This document shows positions 41,872 to 51,222 of a stretch of DNA of 64,000 nt, one piece after another. The position numbers and the translations under genes are program-made. Under the pieces are notes generated by a model, which was not told where the DNA came from, did not search any database, and worked only from the letters and a program-made list of their open reading frames with translations. This DNA comes from Lentisphaerae bacterium WC36 (GTDB taxonomy: Bacteria; Verrucomicrobiota; Lentisphaeria; Victivallales; SZUA-371). Where the stretch lies: the NCBI GenBank assembly GCA_020683205.1, contig CP085689.1, positions 2,474,230-2,538,229 of the forward strand. Reading direction: 5' to 3'. Each line of letters opens with the position of its first letter. Position 1 is the first letter of the stretch.

Positions 41872-42522
41872 ATGTCTAAACAATTAAACACTGAAAATGA
41901 AAAAATGAGCTATTCTTTAGGTATGGATGTTGCTGCATCTTTAATCGGAATGCCATTTGAATTCGATAAAGAGTCATTATTATTAGGTATTAATGATATT
42001 TTAAATCAAGAGCAACCACGTCTACCTCAAGAAGAATTTGTGCAATTAATGCAAAAATTCCAACAAACCATGCAAGAAGAGCAACAAAAAGCTCAAGAAG
42101 CTCAAACTGCTGCAATGGAAGAAGCTAAAGGAAAAAATGAAGCGGATGCTAAAGATTTCTTAGAAAAAAATGCTAATGAAATAGATATTGTTACTACCGA
42201 AAGTGGCTTACAATATAAAATTATCACTGCTGGTACAGGCGCTACTCCAAAAGCTGAAGATAAAGTAAAAGTACATTACACTGGCACATTGCCAGATGGC
42301 ACTGTTTTTGATAGTTCTGTTGAACGTGGAACTCCAGCAGAGTTCCCATTAAACCAAGTTATTCCTGGTTGGACAGAAGGTTTACAATTAATGCAAGTTG
42401 GTGGTAAAACTAAATTCTTTATCCCTGCTGAATTAGCATATGGTGATCGTGGAGCGGGTCCACAAATCGGTCCTGGTCAATTATTAATTTTTGAAGTTGA
42501 GTTACTAGATATTCTTTCATAA
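41872..42522 (+). CDS. FKBP-type peptidyl-prolyl cis-trans isomerase
   Basis: A 216-aa two-domain PPIase of the FkpA/FklB/Mip type. Residues 1-105 form the helical dimerisation domain (MSYSLGMDVAASLIGMPFEF, then a Gln-rich helix), and 115-215 the FKBP domain: VKVHYTGTLPDGTVFDSSVE, FPLNQVIPGWTEGLQLM, and IPAELAYGDRG with the active-site aromatic and Asp residues present. It speeds proline isomerisation during folding. No signal peptide is visible, so it is probably cytoplasmic. It is monocistronic, with its own promoter and a terminator. Confidence 0.93.
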   Translation: MSKQLNTENEKMSYSLGMDVAASLIGMPFEFDKESLLLGINDILNQEQPRLPQEEFVQLMQKFQQTMQEEQQKAQEAQTAAMEEAKGKNEADAKDFLEKNANEIDIVTTESGLQYKIITAGTGATPKAEDKVKVHYTGTLPDGTVFDSSVERGTPAEFPLNQVIPGWTEGLQLMQVGGKTKFFIPAELAYGDRGAGPQIGPGQLLIFEVELLDILS

Positions 42523-42561
42523 ATAGAAAGATTTTCTATTAATTAATTTTCAATATTAGTA

Positions 42562-42604
42562 AAAAACTAAATTCTTTATTTTTTAAAGAATTTAGTTTTT
42601 TTTT
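42562..42604. terminator. Rho-independent terminator after FKBP gene
   Basis: ACTAAATTCTTTA (42566-42578) and TAAAGAATTTAGT (42584-42596), 13 bp extended by A/T pairs, loop TTTTT, followed by T8. Confidence 0.8.
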
Positions 42605-42683
42605 ATAAAATTTAACTTGTAAGAGTAATTTTTTCCACTATATTTGTAGATAAGTTCTATAAAAATTAACCAAGGGAATATTT

Positions 42684-44855
42684 ATGAAAAAATTTCTTAC
42701 TTACACAATGTTGGCAAGTGCGTTGGTGCCAAGCTTTTTGGCAACTGAAAGCTACGCATTTCAAACTAAAACAAAACACCCATTAATCGAAGCATTCCAA
42801 GAAACTTCTTACAGTGAAGGAAACCTTTTTAAAGGAGCAAAAGTTTCAGCAACATCAACATGGAAGAACAAAAAAGTTCACATGATTAACGATGGCAAAA
42901 ACACTAAAGCAAATAACCATTGGGCATCACTCACATTACCAGCTGCGGCAACTTTGCAATTAAAAAATGCAAAAGAGCTTGGCGCAATCAAAATGTGGAC
43001 ATTTTGGGAAGATGGCCGTGTTTATCAATTCAAAATTGAAGGATCTGTAGACGGAAAAAACTGGTTTACATTAACTGACCAAACTAAAAATACAAAAAAG
43101 TCTACTAAAAAAGGCTTTGTTTTTGAATTCGCGCCTAAAAAAGTAAAATATGTTAAAGTCACATTCACTAATAATAGTAAAGGAAATAATAGTGGTGGAC
43201 ATATTGTTGAAATTGAAGGTTATGAAAAGTATGAAAAAATTAATGACGAATTAAAAGGTAGTTTTATTTCTTTAGAAAAACGTTACCATCGTGATATTAT
43301 TCCTGCTGAACGTCAAAATTCTATTGAATTATCAGGCTGGAAAAATGAACATGTTTTCGCAAAATTTGCGCTATGGAATGATGCTGCTACAAATCAATTA
43401 AAAATTGAAGTTGAACCTGCTAAATCACAAAAAGAATCAACTATAAAATGGATTAATACTCATTTTATCACTTACACACGCGGTGAAAATAGCAACAAAT
43501 CGCACGCTGATGTTTTAAGTAATGCAAAAGAATTCAACATGGTAGCAAGTTCAGTTCGCCCTGTTTGGGTTGACGTAAAAGTTCCCCGTGACGCAAAAGC
43601 TGGCAAATACAGCTGGAAATTAATAGCAAAAGCAGCAGGCGGTATAAAAAAGGAATTAACTGTTAATTTAACAGTTAAGGATATGGACATTCCAAGTTTA
43701 AAAGAATCTAATTTTCACTTAGATTTATGGCAGAACCCATTTGCAGTCGCTCGCCTACATCGTGTTGAATTATGGAGTGATATGCACTTTGATTTAATGA
43801 AGAAATATTATACTTTCTTAGGTGATTTAGGTCAAAAAGTAACAACAATTAGCTTAATTGACGAACCTTGGAGAGGTCAAACTTATGATTCATTCTATGA
43901 AATGATTAAGTGGACAAAAAAGAAAGATGGTTCATGGGAATATGATTTTACAATTTTTGACAGATATGTAGCAATGGCTGAAGAAGCTGGTATTGGTAAT
44001 CAAATCAACTGCTACACAATGGTGCCTTGGGGTAATAAATTTGCATATTATGATGAAGCAAGTGGCGAAAAAAAATATCTTCATGCTGAGGCTGGCACAG
44101 AAAAATACAAACAACACTGGCGTCCATTCTTAACAGCATTTGTTGACCACCTTAAAACAACAAAACGTCTATATAAAACTGCAATTGCTATGGACGAAAG
44201 ACCTCAGCATATTATGGATAAATTAATTCCATTTATGGCAAAGGAATACCCTGAGTTAAAAATTGCTAGCGCAATTAACTACTATAGTGACAAAATTGAA
44301 GATTTTTATGATATTTGTCCTATCGTATACCATGCTGAATCTGTAACAGATGAAGTCATCGCAAAACGTAATGCTCGTGGTTTAGTTACAACATTTTATG
44401 TTTGTGTTGGTCCACGTCGCCCAAATACATTTGTAACGTCTCCTCCAATGGAATCAGTGTGGCAAGGAATGTACGCAGCTCGTCGTCATATGACTGGATT
44501 TTTACGCTGGGCATACAATTCTTGGCCAATTGCTCCTGAAATTGATTCAATGCATACTTCATATCCTTCAGGAGACTGTTTTATGGTTTATCCTTTAGAA
44601 AATGGCAAAGTGCGTTCTGCGATGCGTACAGAATTAATGCGAGACGGTTTCGAGGATTACTTGAAGATTGCTGAACTAAGAAGATTAGCGGCAAAGTGTA
44701 ATAATCCAAAAGTTAAAACTGCGGCTCAAGAGCTTGAAGACGCATTAGAGAAAATTAAACCTGCTCCAATTCAAAAATTCAAAGAAAAAGCAAAAGATCA
44801 AGTAGCGTTAGTTCGTGAAAAGATTGCAAAATTATCTGATTTAATTGCTAAATAA
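42684..44855 (+). CDS. Secreted DUF4091 glycoside hydrolase-like protein with discoidin domain
   Basis: A 723-aa exported protein: signal peptide MKKFLTYTMLASALVPSFLA with cleavage near ESYAF, then an F5/8 type C (discoidin) domain (about 45-185; WASLTLPAAATLQL, YVKVTFTNNS), then a DUF4091 domain in the C-terminal part (about 560-640; ARGLVTTFYVCVGPRRPNTF, GFLRWAYNSWPIAPEID). Such proteins probably act on glycosidic links of complex polysaccharides. ITTISLIDEPW and AIAMDERP hold candidate acidic catalytic residues. A binding site AAGGGAA precedes the ATG, and a strong terminator follows. Confidence 0.82.
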   Translation: MKKFLTYTMLASALVPSFLATESYAFQTKTKHPLIEAFQETSYSEGNLFKGAKVSATSTWKNKKVHMINDGKNTKANNHWASLTLPAAATLQLKNAKELGAIKMWTFWEDGRVYQFKIEGSVDGKNWFTLTDQTKNTKKSTKKGFVFEFAPKKVKYVKVTFTNNSKGNNSGGHIVEIEGYEKYEKINDELKGSFISLEKRYHRDIIPAERQNSIELSGWKNEHVFAKFALWNDAATNQLKIEVEPAKSQKESTIKWINTHFITYTRGENSNKSHADVLSNAKEFNMVASSVRPVWVDVKVPRDAKAGKYSWKLIAKAAGGIKKELTVNLTVKDMDIPSLKESNFHLDLWQNPFAVARLHRVELWSDMHFDLMKKYYTFLGDLGQKVTTISLIDEPWRGQTYDSFYEMIKWTKKKDGSWEYDFTIFDRYVAMAEEAGIGNQINCYTMVPWGNKFAYYDEASGEKKYLHAEAGTEKYKQHWRPFLTAFVDHLKTTKRLYKTAIAMDERPQHIMDKLIPFMAKEYPELKIASAINYYSDKIEDFYDICPIVYHAESVTDEVIAKRNARGLVTTFYVCVGPRRPNTFVTSPPMESVWQGMYAARRHMTGFLRWAYNSWPIAPEIDSMHTSYPSGDCFMVYPLENGKVRSAMRTELMRDGFEDYLKIAELRRLAAKCNNPKVKTAAQELEDALEKIKPAPIQKFKEKAKDQVALVREKIAKLSDLIAK

Positions 44856-44887
44856 TTATAATTTAATATTTAAAAATAAAAAATAAA

Positions 44888-44924
44888 AAAAACGTTGTTG
44901 GATTATTTCAACAACGTTTTTTTT
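44888..44924. terminator. Rho-independent terminator
   Basis: AACGTTGTTG (44891-44900) and CAACAACGTT (44909-44918) with T8 on the plus strand and an A/T-rich tract on the other side. Confidence 0.85.
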
Positions 44925-44931
44925 ATTGAAA

Positions 44932-45148
44932 TTATTTTATAGTAATTTTCATTAAATTTTTTTGAAAATTTTTTATCTTTCCATCTAATAATACTACTTC
45001 AGAAAAATCATTTCTATAACAAATTGTTTTAAACTTAATAGCCGAAAGTCGATTCTCAAACAGATTAATATCTTCTTTCTCCAACCTATAAAATTTATTT
45101 ATATGTTAAAATTTCCAATCCTAAATCTTCAACTATTCTCAACCGCAT
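44932..45148 (-). pseudogene. Frameshifted coding remnant, family unknown
   Basis: On the minus strand ATG 45148 opens MRLRIVEDLGLEILTYK and stops; a second frame then reads FYRLEKEDINLFENRLSAI, KFKTICYRNDFSEVVLLDG and KIKNFQKNLMKITIK to TAA 44932-44934. The two pieces join smoothly if a base is added or lost near the AT-rich TATAAATAAA step. The composition is protein-like, unlike the rest of the gap. No family could be named, and the N-terminal part of any gene is missing. Confidence 0.35.
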
Positions 45149-45227
45149 AATTTCATCACTACCTCTATTAAATAAATTTATAGTATTTATATAGAGCTTT
45201 ATGCAAAAATTGTCCTCATAATTTCAC

Positions 45228-45257
45228 AAAAAAAGCATTTACTGTACAGCAAATGCT
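45228..45257 (-). terminator. Terminator of the second recombinase gene
   Basis: AGCATTT (45234-45240) and AAATGCT (45251-45257) with an inner palindrome CTGTACAG; on the minus strand a T7 run follows. Confidence 0.7.
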
Positions 45258-45311
45258 CTTCTTTAAATCTTTTTTGGAATAAGATAATTTTTTAATTTTA
45301 CATATCTTAAT

Positions 45312-46493
45312 TTAAAGTTGGTCAATAAACTCCATCACTCTAATCACTTTTTCATCTGATAATTGATCAATTCGCTGCTTAACTCCTTCACGATCAACTT
45401 TAAAATCAATAACTTCTGTTTCATGAGAATGATCAATTTCAATAGTTTGACTCAATTTTAAAGTATGTTTTTTGTCAATCTCATCTAACTTTTCAGCAAT
45501 TGTATGAGTATCACAATTCATCTTATAGTGCTCAGTCATCGCTGGCGACATATGACCTAAAATAGACATTACAACCGCTAACGGAATATTATGCGTTCCT
45601 GCATAAGTACAAAATGAATAGCGCAAACTATGAATATCTTTTTTTACTATTGTGTCAGGTTCTGTTTCATGAGGTACAGAAGTACAAATACCTATACTTC
45701 GCAAATATTTTTCAACTGCATGACCAATTAATTCTGCATCCGTTTTAAAAATTTGTGCATGAGCAGGTAACACATACTCCGAATTAACCATTTCATCACG
45801 TAAACACTCCAAATATATTTTTAAAGGCGGCATAATAGGAATAATAATTTCTCGATGGTTAGTACGACTTCTAAGTTTTATTATTTGCGTATTTAAATCA
45901 ATTTCGCTCCAACGTAATAAGCAAATATCACGTTCAGTTAAGCCAGTATATAAGCCAATTGTAAATAATCCCATTATGAAATTTGGATCTTCTGCCTCAT
46001 CAGCATTTTTAAAAATCATTTGTAATTCATCACAACTAAACGGCGCGCGTTGATCCTCAACAAAATCAAGCTTACTAATATGCTCAAATGGATTATAACT
46101 TAGAAAACCTTTCTCACAAAATGTGTTAAAAACATTTTTTATAGCACTTAAATATTCATTAATAGTATCAAGGGAAAGTGTGGATCCCGTATTTTCATAA
46201 TAACTAATTTTGCCATCTTGTTGCAAGTTAATTTTATTACTATATTTTCCATATTGAACTAAATGATTTATATAGTCATCAGCGTGTCGAGCTGTTACAT
46301 TACAAATAGCAGTTACATTCGGATACATTGACTGCATAAATACCAAAAAATCAGACCAGAATTCTTCACCAGCCATATCTTCAATTGTATTATTATCAAT
46401 TACATTAAAAGCATCCGCAAGCAGAATGCGCTCGTTGTCATATTGTGAGTTACCACTTTGGTTCAAAGATGAATAGAATACTTCGTTACTCAT
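45312..46493 (-). CDS. Tyrosine recombinase (second, chromosomal)
   Basis: A 393-aa site-specific recombinase of the phage integrase family. Visible catalytic residues: Arg in YTGLTERDICLLRW, HSLRYSF (H and R), GH in SILGHMSPAMT, and Tyr in EHYKMN. The N-terminal 150 residues form the SAM-like core-binding domain. AAGGAG precedes the ATG. No tRNA, repeat or cargo tie it to an element, and it lies 4.7 kb outside the tRNA-Leu island, so it could be a stand-alone recombinase or the last gene of a lost element. Confidence 0.85.
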   Translation of the reverse strand: MSNEVFYSSLNQSGNSQYDNERILLADAFNVIDNNTIEDMAGEEFWSDFLVFMQSMYPNVTAICNVTARHADDYINHLVQYGKYSNKINLQQDGKISYYENTGSTLSLDTINEYLSAIKNVFNTFCEKGFLSYNPFEHISKLDFVEDQRAPFSCDELQMIFKNADEAEDPNFIMGLFTIGLYTGLTERDICLLRWSEIDLNTQIIKLRSRTNHREIIIPIMPPLKIYLECLRDEMVNSEYVLPAHAQIFKTDAELIGHAVEKYLRSIGICTSVPHETEPDTIVKKDIHSLRYSFCTYAGTHNIPLAVVMSILGHMSPAMTEHYKMNCDTHTIAEKLDEIDKKHTLKLSQTIEIDHSHETEVIDFKVDREGVKQRIDQLSDEKVIRVMEFIDQL

Positions 46494-46715
46494 TTATCAC
46501 TCCTTAATCTTAAATTCCTACAAGATACTTCTAAAGCCTTTAATTTAATGTAATTCCAAATTATTACGATATCAAGAGTGATACTAAAAATAGTGCTATG
46601 ATAATTTTTTTTTAGCTCAAAAAAATGCTATTTTATTTTTTATTTAAACTTGATGCTTGAAAATCAATTTCCAAAAAACTAATTTATGTTAATAACTAAT
46701 TTTTTGAGGACATAA

Positions 46716-47876
46716 ATGAAATTCATAAATATCACATTAATAATTTTTGTTTGCTACTTGACGAGTCATGTGTTAGCAGCAGAAAATAATCAAACTAACA
46801 GTCAAAACCCTGTCACTAAAAAAACACAAACTGAACATGTAAAACCAGAACCAAAAACTAATAATGCCTTAATTACTATTTATGGAAATGAATCGCCAAG
46901 CTATGCTTTCTTAGCAAATTTTAACAACAAAACAGTCATTATAACTACAAGTACTAATATTTTCTGTGCGAATAAAATTAAGTTTAAAACAATGGACAAT
47001 CGCACATTAACGATCAAAAATATCTATTTTCATAAAAGTAAAGACTTAGCGGTTATTACCATTAATAATAAAAATATTACAGACTTAACTCCCTATAAGA
47101 TTTGCAAAGCACGAGCAAAAGATTTATTGGCTTTAAAACAATTTAGTGATGAAGTAGAAATTAATAAAAAGAGTCAAATTTCAACAATTGATTATAATGA
47201 ATTAACTCTTAAAAATAATTTTGATAAAACATCAGTAAACGGCACGCCACTATTGAATAATGAAGGAGTTGTTGCAATCACTTTGAGTTTTAATGACCAA
47301 ATTCTAGCGCCAATGCCAAGTTTAAAAAAATTCAGCATCAACCATCGCAAATATTTGCGTCTTGATAATATTTCGCCTAAGGATTTTCATAAATTAACTG
47401 CAAAAAATAGCAAAGATATCAAAATCTATAAACAACTTCGTGCTTATAATAAATTATTATTTAAACACATTACAAATTTTGCGAAAGCTATGATTTTATA
47501 CAACCCTGAATATTATGAAACTATTGCGGCACAAAACCCAACTTTTAAATATAAATCATTTATGGAATATGATATGCCATTTAATTTGTTTATATATAAC
47601 AACAATCAGCAAGGTATTAATTTTGCAAAAAAATGGAATCATTGGTTAGACTCTCGACTTAGCAATCCAACAACCTTATTTATAAGCTTAAAAGATAACC
47701 TAAAATATCATTATATAAAGTCTAAAAAACATAAATATCAAATTGCGATTATCACGCAAAATGACTATTTACTACCTCGTGAGGTCGAAATCAATAATAA
47801 ATTAAAACAAATTATAACCACCGTTCAAGCCAATGTCTCAGATGTCTATAAAAAAGCAACAAATAGTGATTTTTAA
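46716..47876 (+). CDS. Exported trypsin-fold protein lacking the catalytic triad
   Basis: A 386-aa protein with a signal peptide (MKFINITLIIFVCYLTSHVLA) and a Thr/Gln/Lys-rich linker to about residue 50. Residues 55-200 follow the layout of HtrA/trypsin-like peptidases: ANFNNKTVIITTSTNIFC at the place of the TaaHv motif (Asn instead of His), HKSKDLAVITI at the Asp region (Asp kept) and SVNGTPLLNNEGVV at the GdSGgP region (Asn instead of Ser). It is therefore probably a non-proteolytic relative. The C-terminal half is unknown and helical. Monocistronic, with GAGG upstream. Confidence 0.55.
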   Translation: MKFINITLIIFVCYLTSHVLAAENNQTNSQNPVTKKTQTEHVKPEPKTNNALITIYGNESPSYAFLANFNNKTVIITTSTNIFCANKIKFKTMDNRTLTIKNIYFHKSKDLAVITINNKNITDLTPYKICKARAKDLLALKQFSDEVEINKKSQISTIDYNELTLKNNFDKTSVNGTPLLNNEGVVAITLSFNDQILAPMPSLKKFSINHRKYLRLDNISPKDFHKLTAKNSKDIKIYKQLRAYNKLLFKHITNFAKAMILYNPEYYETIAAQNPTFKYKSFMEYDMPFNLFIYNNNQQGINFAKKWNHWLDSRLSNPTTLFISLKDNLKYHYIKSKKHKYQIAIITQNDYLLPREVEINNKLKQIITTVQANVSDVYKKATNSDF

Positions 47877-47920
47877 TGTTATTTTTTCAATGCAGACTAA
47901 TAACTTTCAAAATAAACACA

Positions 47921-47955
47921 ACATTTCTAAACAAAATTTAGCATTTTAGAAATGT
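47921..47955. terminator. Hairpin between convergent genes
   Basis: ACATTTCTAAA (47921-47931) and TTTAGAAATGT (47945-47955), perfect 11-bp stem. T tracts next to it are weak, so it may be a terminator or only an mRNA-end stabiliser. Confidence 0.5.
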
Positions 47956-47972
47956 CATAAAACAACTCATTT

Positions 47973-49271
47973 TTATTTTTCTCTTTTTCCAATTGAAAGC
48001 ATAATTTCACTAGAAATTAGTGAATTACGCTCGTCAGTAACTGTAAAAAACCAAGCTGTTGCTTCATTTAGAGGAGGACGAACCGCTTTTACTAGTTTGC
48101 CATCAATTATTGCGGGCAATTTAATCCATTTTCGATTTTTTTCCCATTGCTTTGAATTATTAGCGATTCTTGAAAAAGGAATTTTTCCTTGATAAGAATT
48201 GGTTGTATAATAAAGATTTGCGGAAAGTAATTTCGCCTCACTTTTGACGTGAGCTTTAACTTCTTGTTCACCAATTTCTACAGAAGTAACTTTTGGTAAA
48301 GATTCACCCTGATTTAAAAATTGATTGACAAATATTTCAATTTCTTTTGGACGCTCAAATAAGTGAGAATGACGCAAGTAAGGAACATAACGAATATTTT
48401 TATATTTTGATTTTATTAATGAATATGTTCTCGCATAACTATCTGTTCGAAAATGTAAATCAGTTCCACCATTTACAAAAAAGATTGGATTTTTGATAGA
48501 CTGAACATATTGGGAAGGATCCCAAAGGTTAATCCATTTTCTTCTATTAGCTGGAGTTAAATTATTCAACTCCTCAAGCCAACTACTATTTTCATAAAGA
48601 AATCCGCATCCATATAAAGAAGCTATTGCTTTAAAGCGATGATCTAGAGATGCAGAAATACAAGTTAAATAACCTCCCCAACTAATTCCCATTATTGCCG
48701 TTCTATTTGCATCAACTTCAGGGAAAGATCTAATCAAAGAATGAGCTTTAATTACATTAGCAACACCATGGTATGGCCATTGTTCAGTAACGGGCTGTTC
48801 AATCATATCAAAAATATTTTTATGGTTTAATTCTGGCCCTCCATTTTTTAACTTAACCTTTTTGGCACCATTTCCAGAAAGATCAATAGCAATAGCAGCA
48901 AAACCTCTTGATGCCCATATTTTTGCCCAGCGAGAAAAAGCGGCTCCTTCACCTCCATGAACAAGAACAATCGCTGGCAAATTTTTATCTTTTGAAGCAT
49001 CTCCAGTTAGAATACCAGGCGTAGAATAATATGCAAATACATCAACAATTTTACCTTTATAGCGTTCTCCTTTATAAATTAAAGAGCGCACTCCTTTTTC
49101 AGAAGCAGTCCATTTAAACTGTGGTTTCTGCAATAATTTTTTTACGTTCCACGGATAATTGCTTTTGGGAATATCCGAACAGTTTACGGATTCTTTTTTC
49201 TCCACATTTGAAAATACATTTAGTGTAGTAAATGTAAACAATACAAGACCTAGGTAACAAGATAACTTCAT
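47973..49271 (-). CDS. Secreted alpha/beta hydrolase, acetyl xylan esterase-like
   Basis: A 432-aa exported hydrolase with a signal peptide (MKLSCYLGLVLFTFTTLNVF). Oxyanion region VLVHGGEGAAF near 104-112; nucleophile Ser197 in GISWGGY; acid Asp in NGGTDLHF; His in RHSHLF. This arrangement fits the prolyl-oligopeptidase/acetyl xylan esterase superfamily, and the C-terminal 120 residues form a beta domain of unknown role. It probably removes acyl groups from polysaccharides outside the cytoplasm, together with the neighbouring secreted proteins. AAGGAAA precedes the ATG. Confidence 0.75.
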   Translation of the reverse strand: MKLSCYLGLVLFTFTTLNVFSNVEKKESVNCSDIPKSNYPWNVKKLLQKPQFKWTASEKGVRSLIYKGERYKGKIVDVFAYYSTPGILTGDASKDKNLPAIVLVHGGEGAAFSRWAKIWASRGFAAIAIDLSGNGAKKVKLKNGGPELNHKNIFDMIEQPVTEQWPYHGVANVIKAHSLIRSFPEVDANRTAIMGISWGGYLTCISASLDHRFKAIASLYGCGFLYENSSWLEELNNLTPANRRKWINLWDPSQYVQSIKNPIFFVNGGTDLHFRTDSYARTYSLIKSKYKNIRYVPYLRHSHLFERPKEIEIFVNQFLNQGESLPKVTSVEIGEQEVKAHVKSEAKLLSANLYYTTNSYQGKIPFSRIANNSKQWEKNRKWIKLPAIIDGKLVKAVRPPLNEATAWFFTVTDERNSLISSEIMLSIGKREK

Positions 49272-49393
49272 AATTTTCCTTTTTAAGCATATGTTTTTTG
49301 TGTTGCTAAAAATAACCAGTAAGCTGGAGGGAATATATAACGGTAAAAAAATTTCAAAACTAAACCACCATTTTTAAAAACCATACTAGCCAT

Positions 49394-51106
49394 TCAATTT
49401 TTTAATAAATTATTCAAATAACTCTCATTTTTAGCTTCTTTTGCTTCACGAGCATAAACCTTTTGTAGACTTTTCCACTCTTTTTTACTATCTTTAACCC
49501 ACTTAGGTAAACGCCCTAAGCGCAACTGTAATTGATCCTCATAAAGACTACGTGGATAAACCTTTTTCCCAAAAGATTCTAACAAATTGACATGCTTTTC
49601 ATTAATTGTTGAATTCGTACTATTAAAACCAATAATATTTGGATAAGCTATATAAAGTCCAAAATATTTTTTCTTCCGATCTTCATCTTTAACAGGCAAA
49701 CCCCAAAAATCAATATTTTTATGGGCCCTCGTAGGAGTAAAATTCCAATATGTTAAATCATTTAAATGCAATGGCAATCTGGTGTAATTTCCTCCAGAGT
49801 TATTTAAGTTTGCTATTGAATTATCCCATAGTGATGTATGTGGAAACCTTGCATGATAGTCAGGTCCGCCATAAAATTTTGCTAAGGAGGTATAACGCCA
49901 CACCACCGCTCCAGTCATTTCATGAGAAATACCAGGACCATGCCAAGTACCAATGTCAGTAAAATCTTGACTTAAGCCAATCAAATTTCCATATCCCCAG
50001 TTAGTTGTAAAATTAGTATGCCCTTGATAACCATCAACAGAATTTAGCAGCATAGAAGAACCTATGCATCCAGTAAATGAAAATGCGTTGGTACTATTAG
50101 TAACGCGGTTACGGCGAATCCAACAATTAACTCCTTGACGCATACTAATCATACCAAATCCTGAATCATGGCACGCATCTTTGTGATGTATGAATTTTTC
50201 TCTAAAATTTCCAACAAAATGAATATCTTCAACACCCCAATTTTCCAATGTTGGATAGTCATAAATTTTCCAATCTAAATCTATAGTCATAGTGCTTTTT
50301 AAAGGCGCAGTAAAAGTCAATTCATTGCCATTAACTTTCTTAATGACATATTTTTCAGCAATGGCTATGCCTTTTTCGTTAATCTCTTTCCATATTGGTC
50401 GGGTGCAAAGTCCTGCTAAACGCTCTCTATTTAATATTTTACTTTGTGTAGCAATCATTACACTTTGACCAACACGAAATTTGCGTGGCTCTGAAACAAT
50501 CACAGAAAATTGATCACGCTGTACATTTTTAACAATCTTTGCTAAAGGAACTAATTTACTACGATTACTTATTGAAAATTCTCGTTTTTTATCAGCAGGT
50601 TGAAAATTAAATACTCGCGACACTTTCCATAAAACGTTTGGCTCAGCAGGTACATGAGCATGTTTCATATAGATAACAGTACCGCCAGGAGTGCTTCCAG
50701 ACCCCTTAATTAAAATATTTGATGAATTAATATAAATGCCATTGGGCACATTTGGTTCTTCAGATACTCTAAAAACTCCTGGAGGGAAAAAAATAATTCC
50801 TGAGCCATTAGCTTCAGCCGCATCTACCGCCTTTTGAATGGCTTCTTTATCAGATTTTTGATCGTTTGGCACCGCACCATAATCAATAACGTTGAAGACT
50901 TTCCAGTTTAATTTATCAGGAATTTCACAATTTCCAAATTTATAACCAGCATAAGAATAGTCCGCTAGATCCGTTGGCAAATTCGCCTTTTTTTGCTCCT
51001 TAAACTTGATCCATGTCGCTGCTTCATGATGTTGACAACCACTAAATACCACCCCTATTCCACAAAGAGCAGCTAATAAAACTGTATTTGTAATCTTCTT
51101 TCGCAT
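49394..51106 (-). CDS. DUF4955 / pectate-lyase-3-like lipoprotein
   Basis: A 570-aa lipoprotein: MRKKITNTVLLAALCG, lipobox VFSGC with Cys near residue 24. Residues 70-150 begin a right-handed beta-helix with the pectate-lyase_3 start NVIDYGAVPNDQKSDKEAI and GSGIIFFPPGVFRV. The later region (DSGFGMISMRQGVNCWIRRN, then WHGPGISHEMTGAVVWRYTS) is DUF4955-like. The family acts on plant- or algal-type uronic polysaccharides. ATG 51106 is preferred to a GTG at 51118 because GAGGAA lies just upstream. It is transcribed in line with the esterase gene. Confidence 0.75.
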   Translation of the reverse strand: MRKKITNTVLLAALCGIGVVFSGCQHHEAATWIKFKEQKKANLPTDLADYSYAGYKFGNCEIPDKLNWKVFNVIDYGAVPNDQKSDKEAIQKAVDAAEANGSGIIFFPPGVFRVSEEPNVPNGIYINSSNILIKGSGSTPGGTVIYMKHAHVPAEPNVLWKVSRVFNFQPADKKREFSISNRSKLVPLAKIVKNVQRDQFSVIVSEPRKFRVGQSVMIATQSKILNRERLAGLCTRPIWKEINEKGIAIAEKYVIKKVNGNELTFTAPLKSTMTIDLDWKIYDYPTLENWGVEDIHFVGNFREKFIHHKDACHDSGFGMISMRQGVNCWIRRNRVTNSTNAFSFTGCIGSSMLLNSVDGYQGHTNFTTNWGYGNLIGLSQDFTDIGTWHGPGISHEMTGAVVWRYTSLAKFYGGPDYHARFPHTSLWDNSIANLNNSGGNYTRLPLHLNDLTYWNFTPTRAHKNIDFWGLPVKDEDRKKKYFGLYIAYPNIIGFNSTNSTINEKHVNLLESFGKKVYPRSLYEDQLQLRLGRLPKWVKDSKKEWKSLQKVYAREAKEAKNESYLNNLLKN

Positions 51107-51222
51107 ATATTTCCTCACAATTATTTTTTAAGCATCACTAAATTTTATAATATATCTAAATATTAACGCATAAACTATTTAACGATAAAATTTAATATTT
51201 CTTTAGTTCTTAAGCCTAATTT

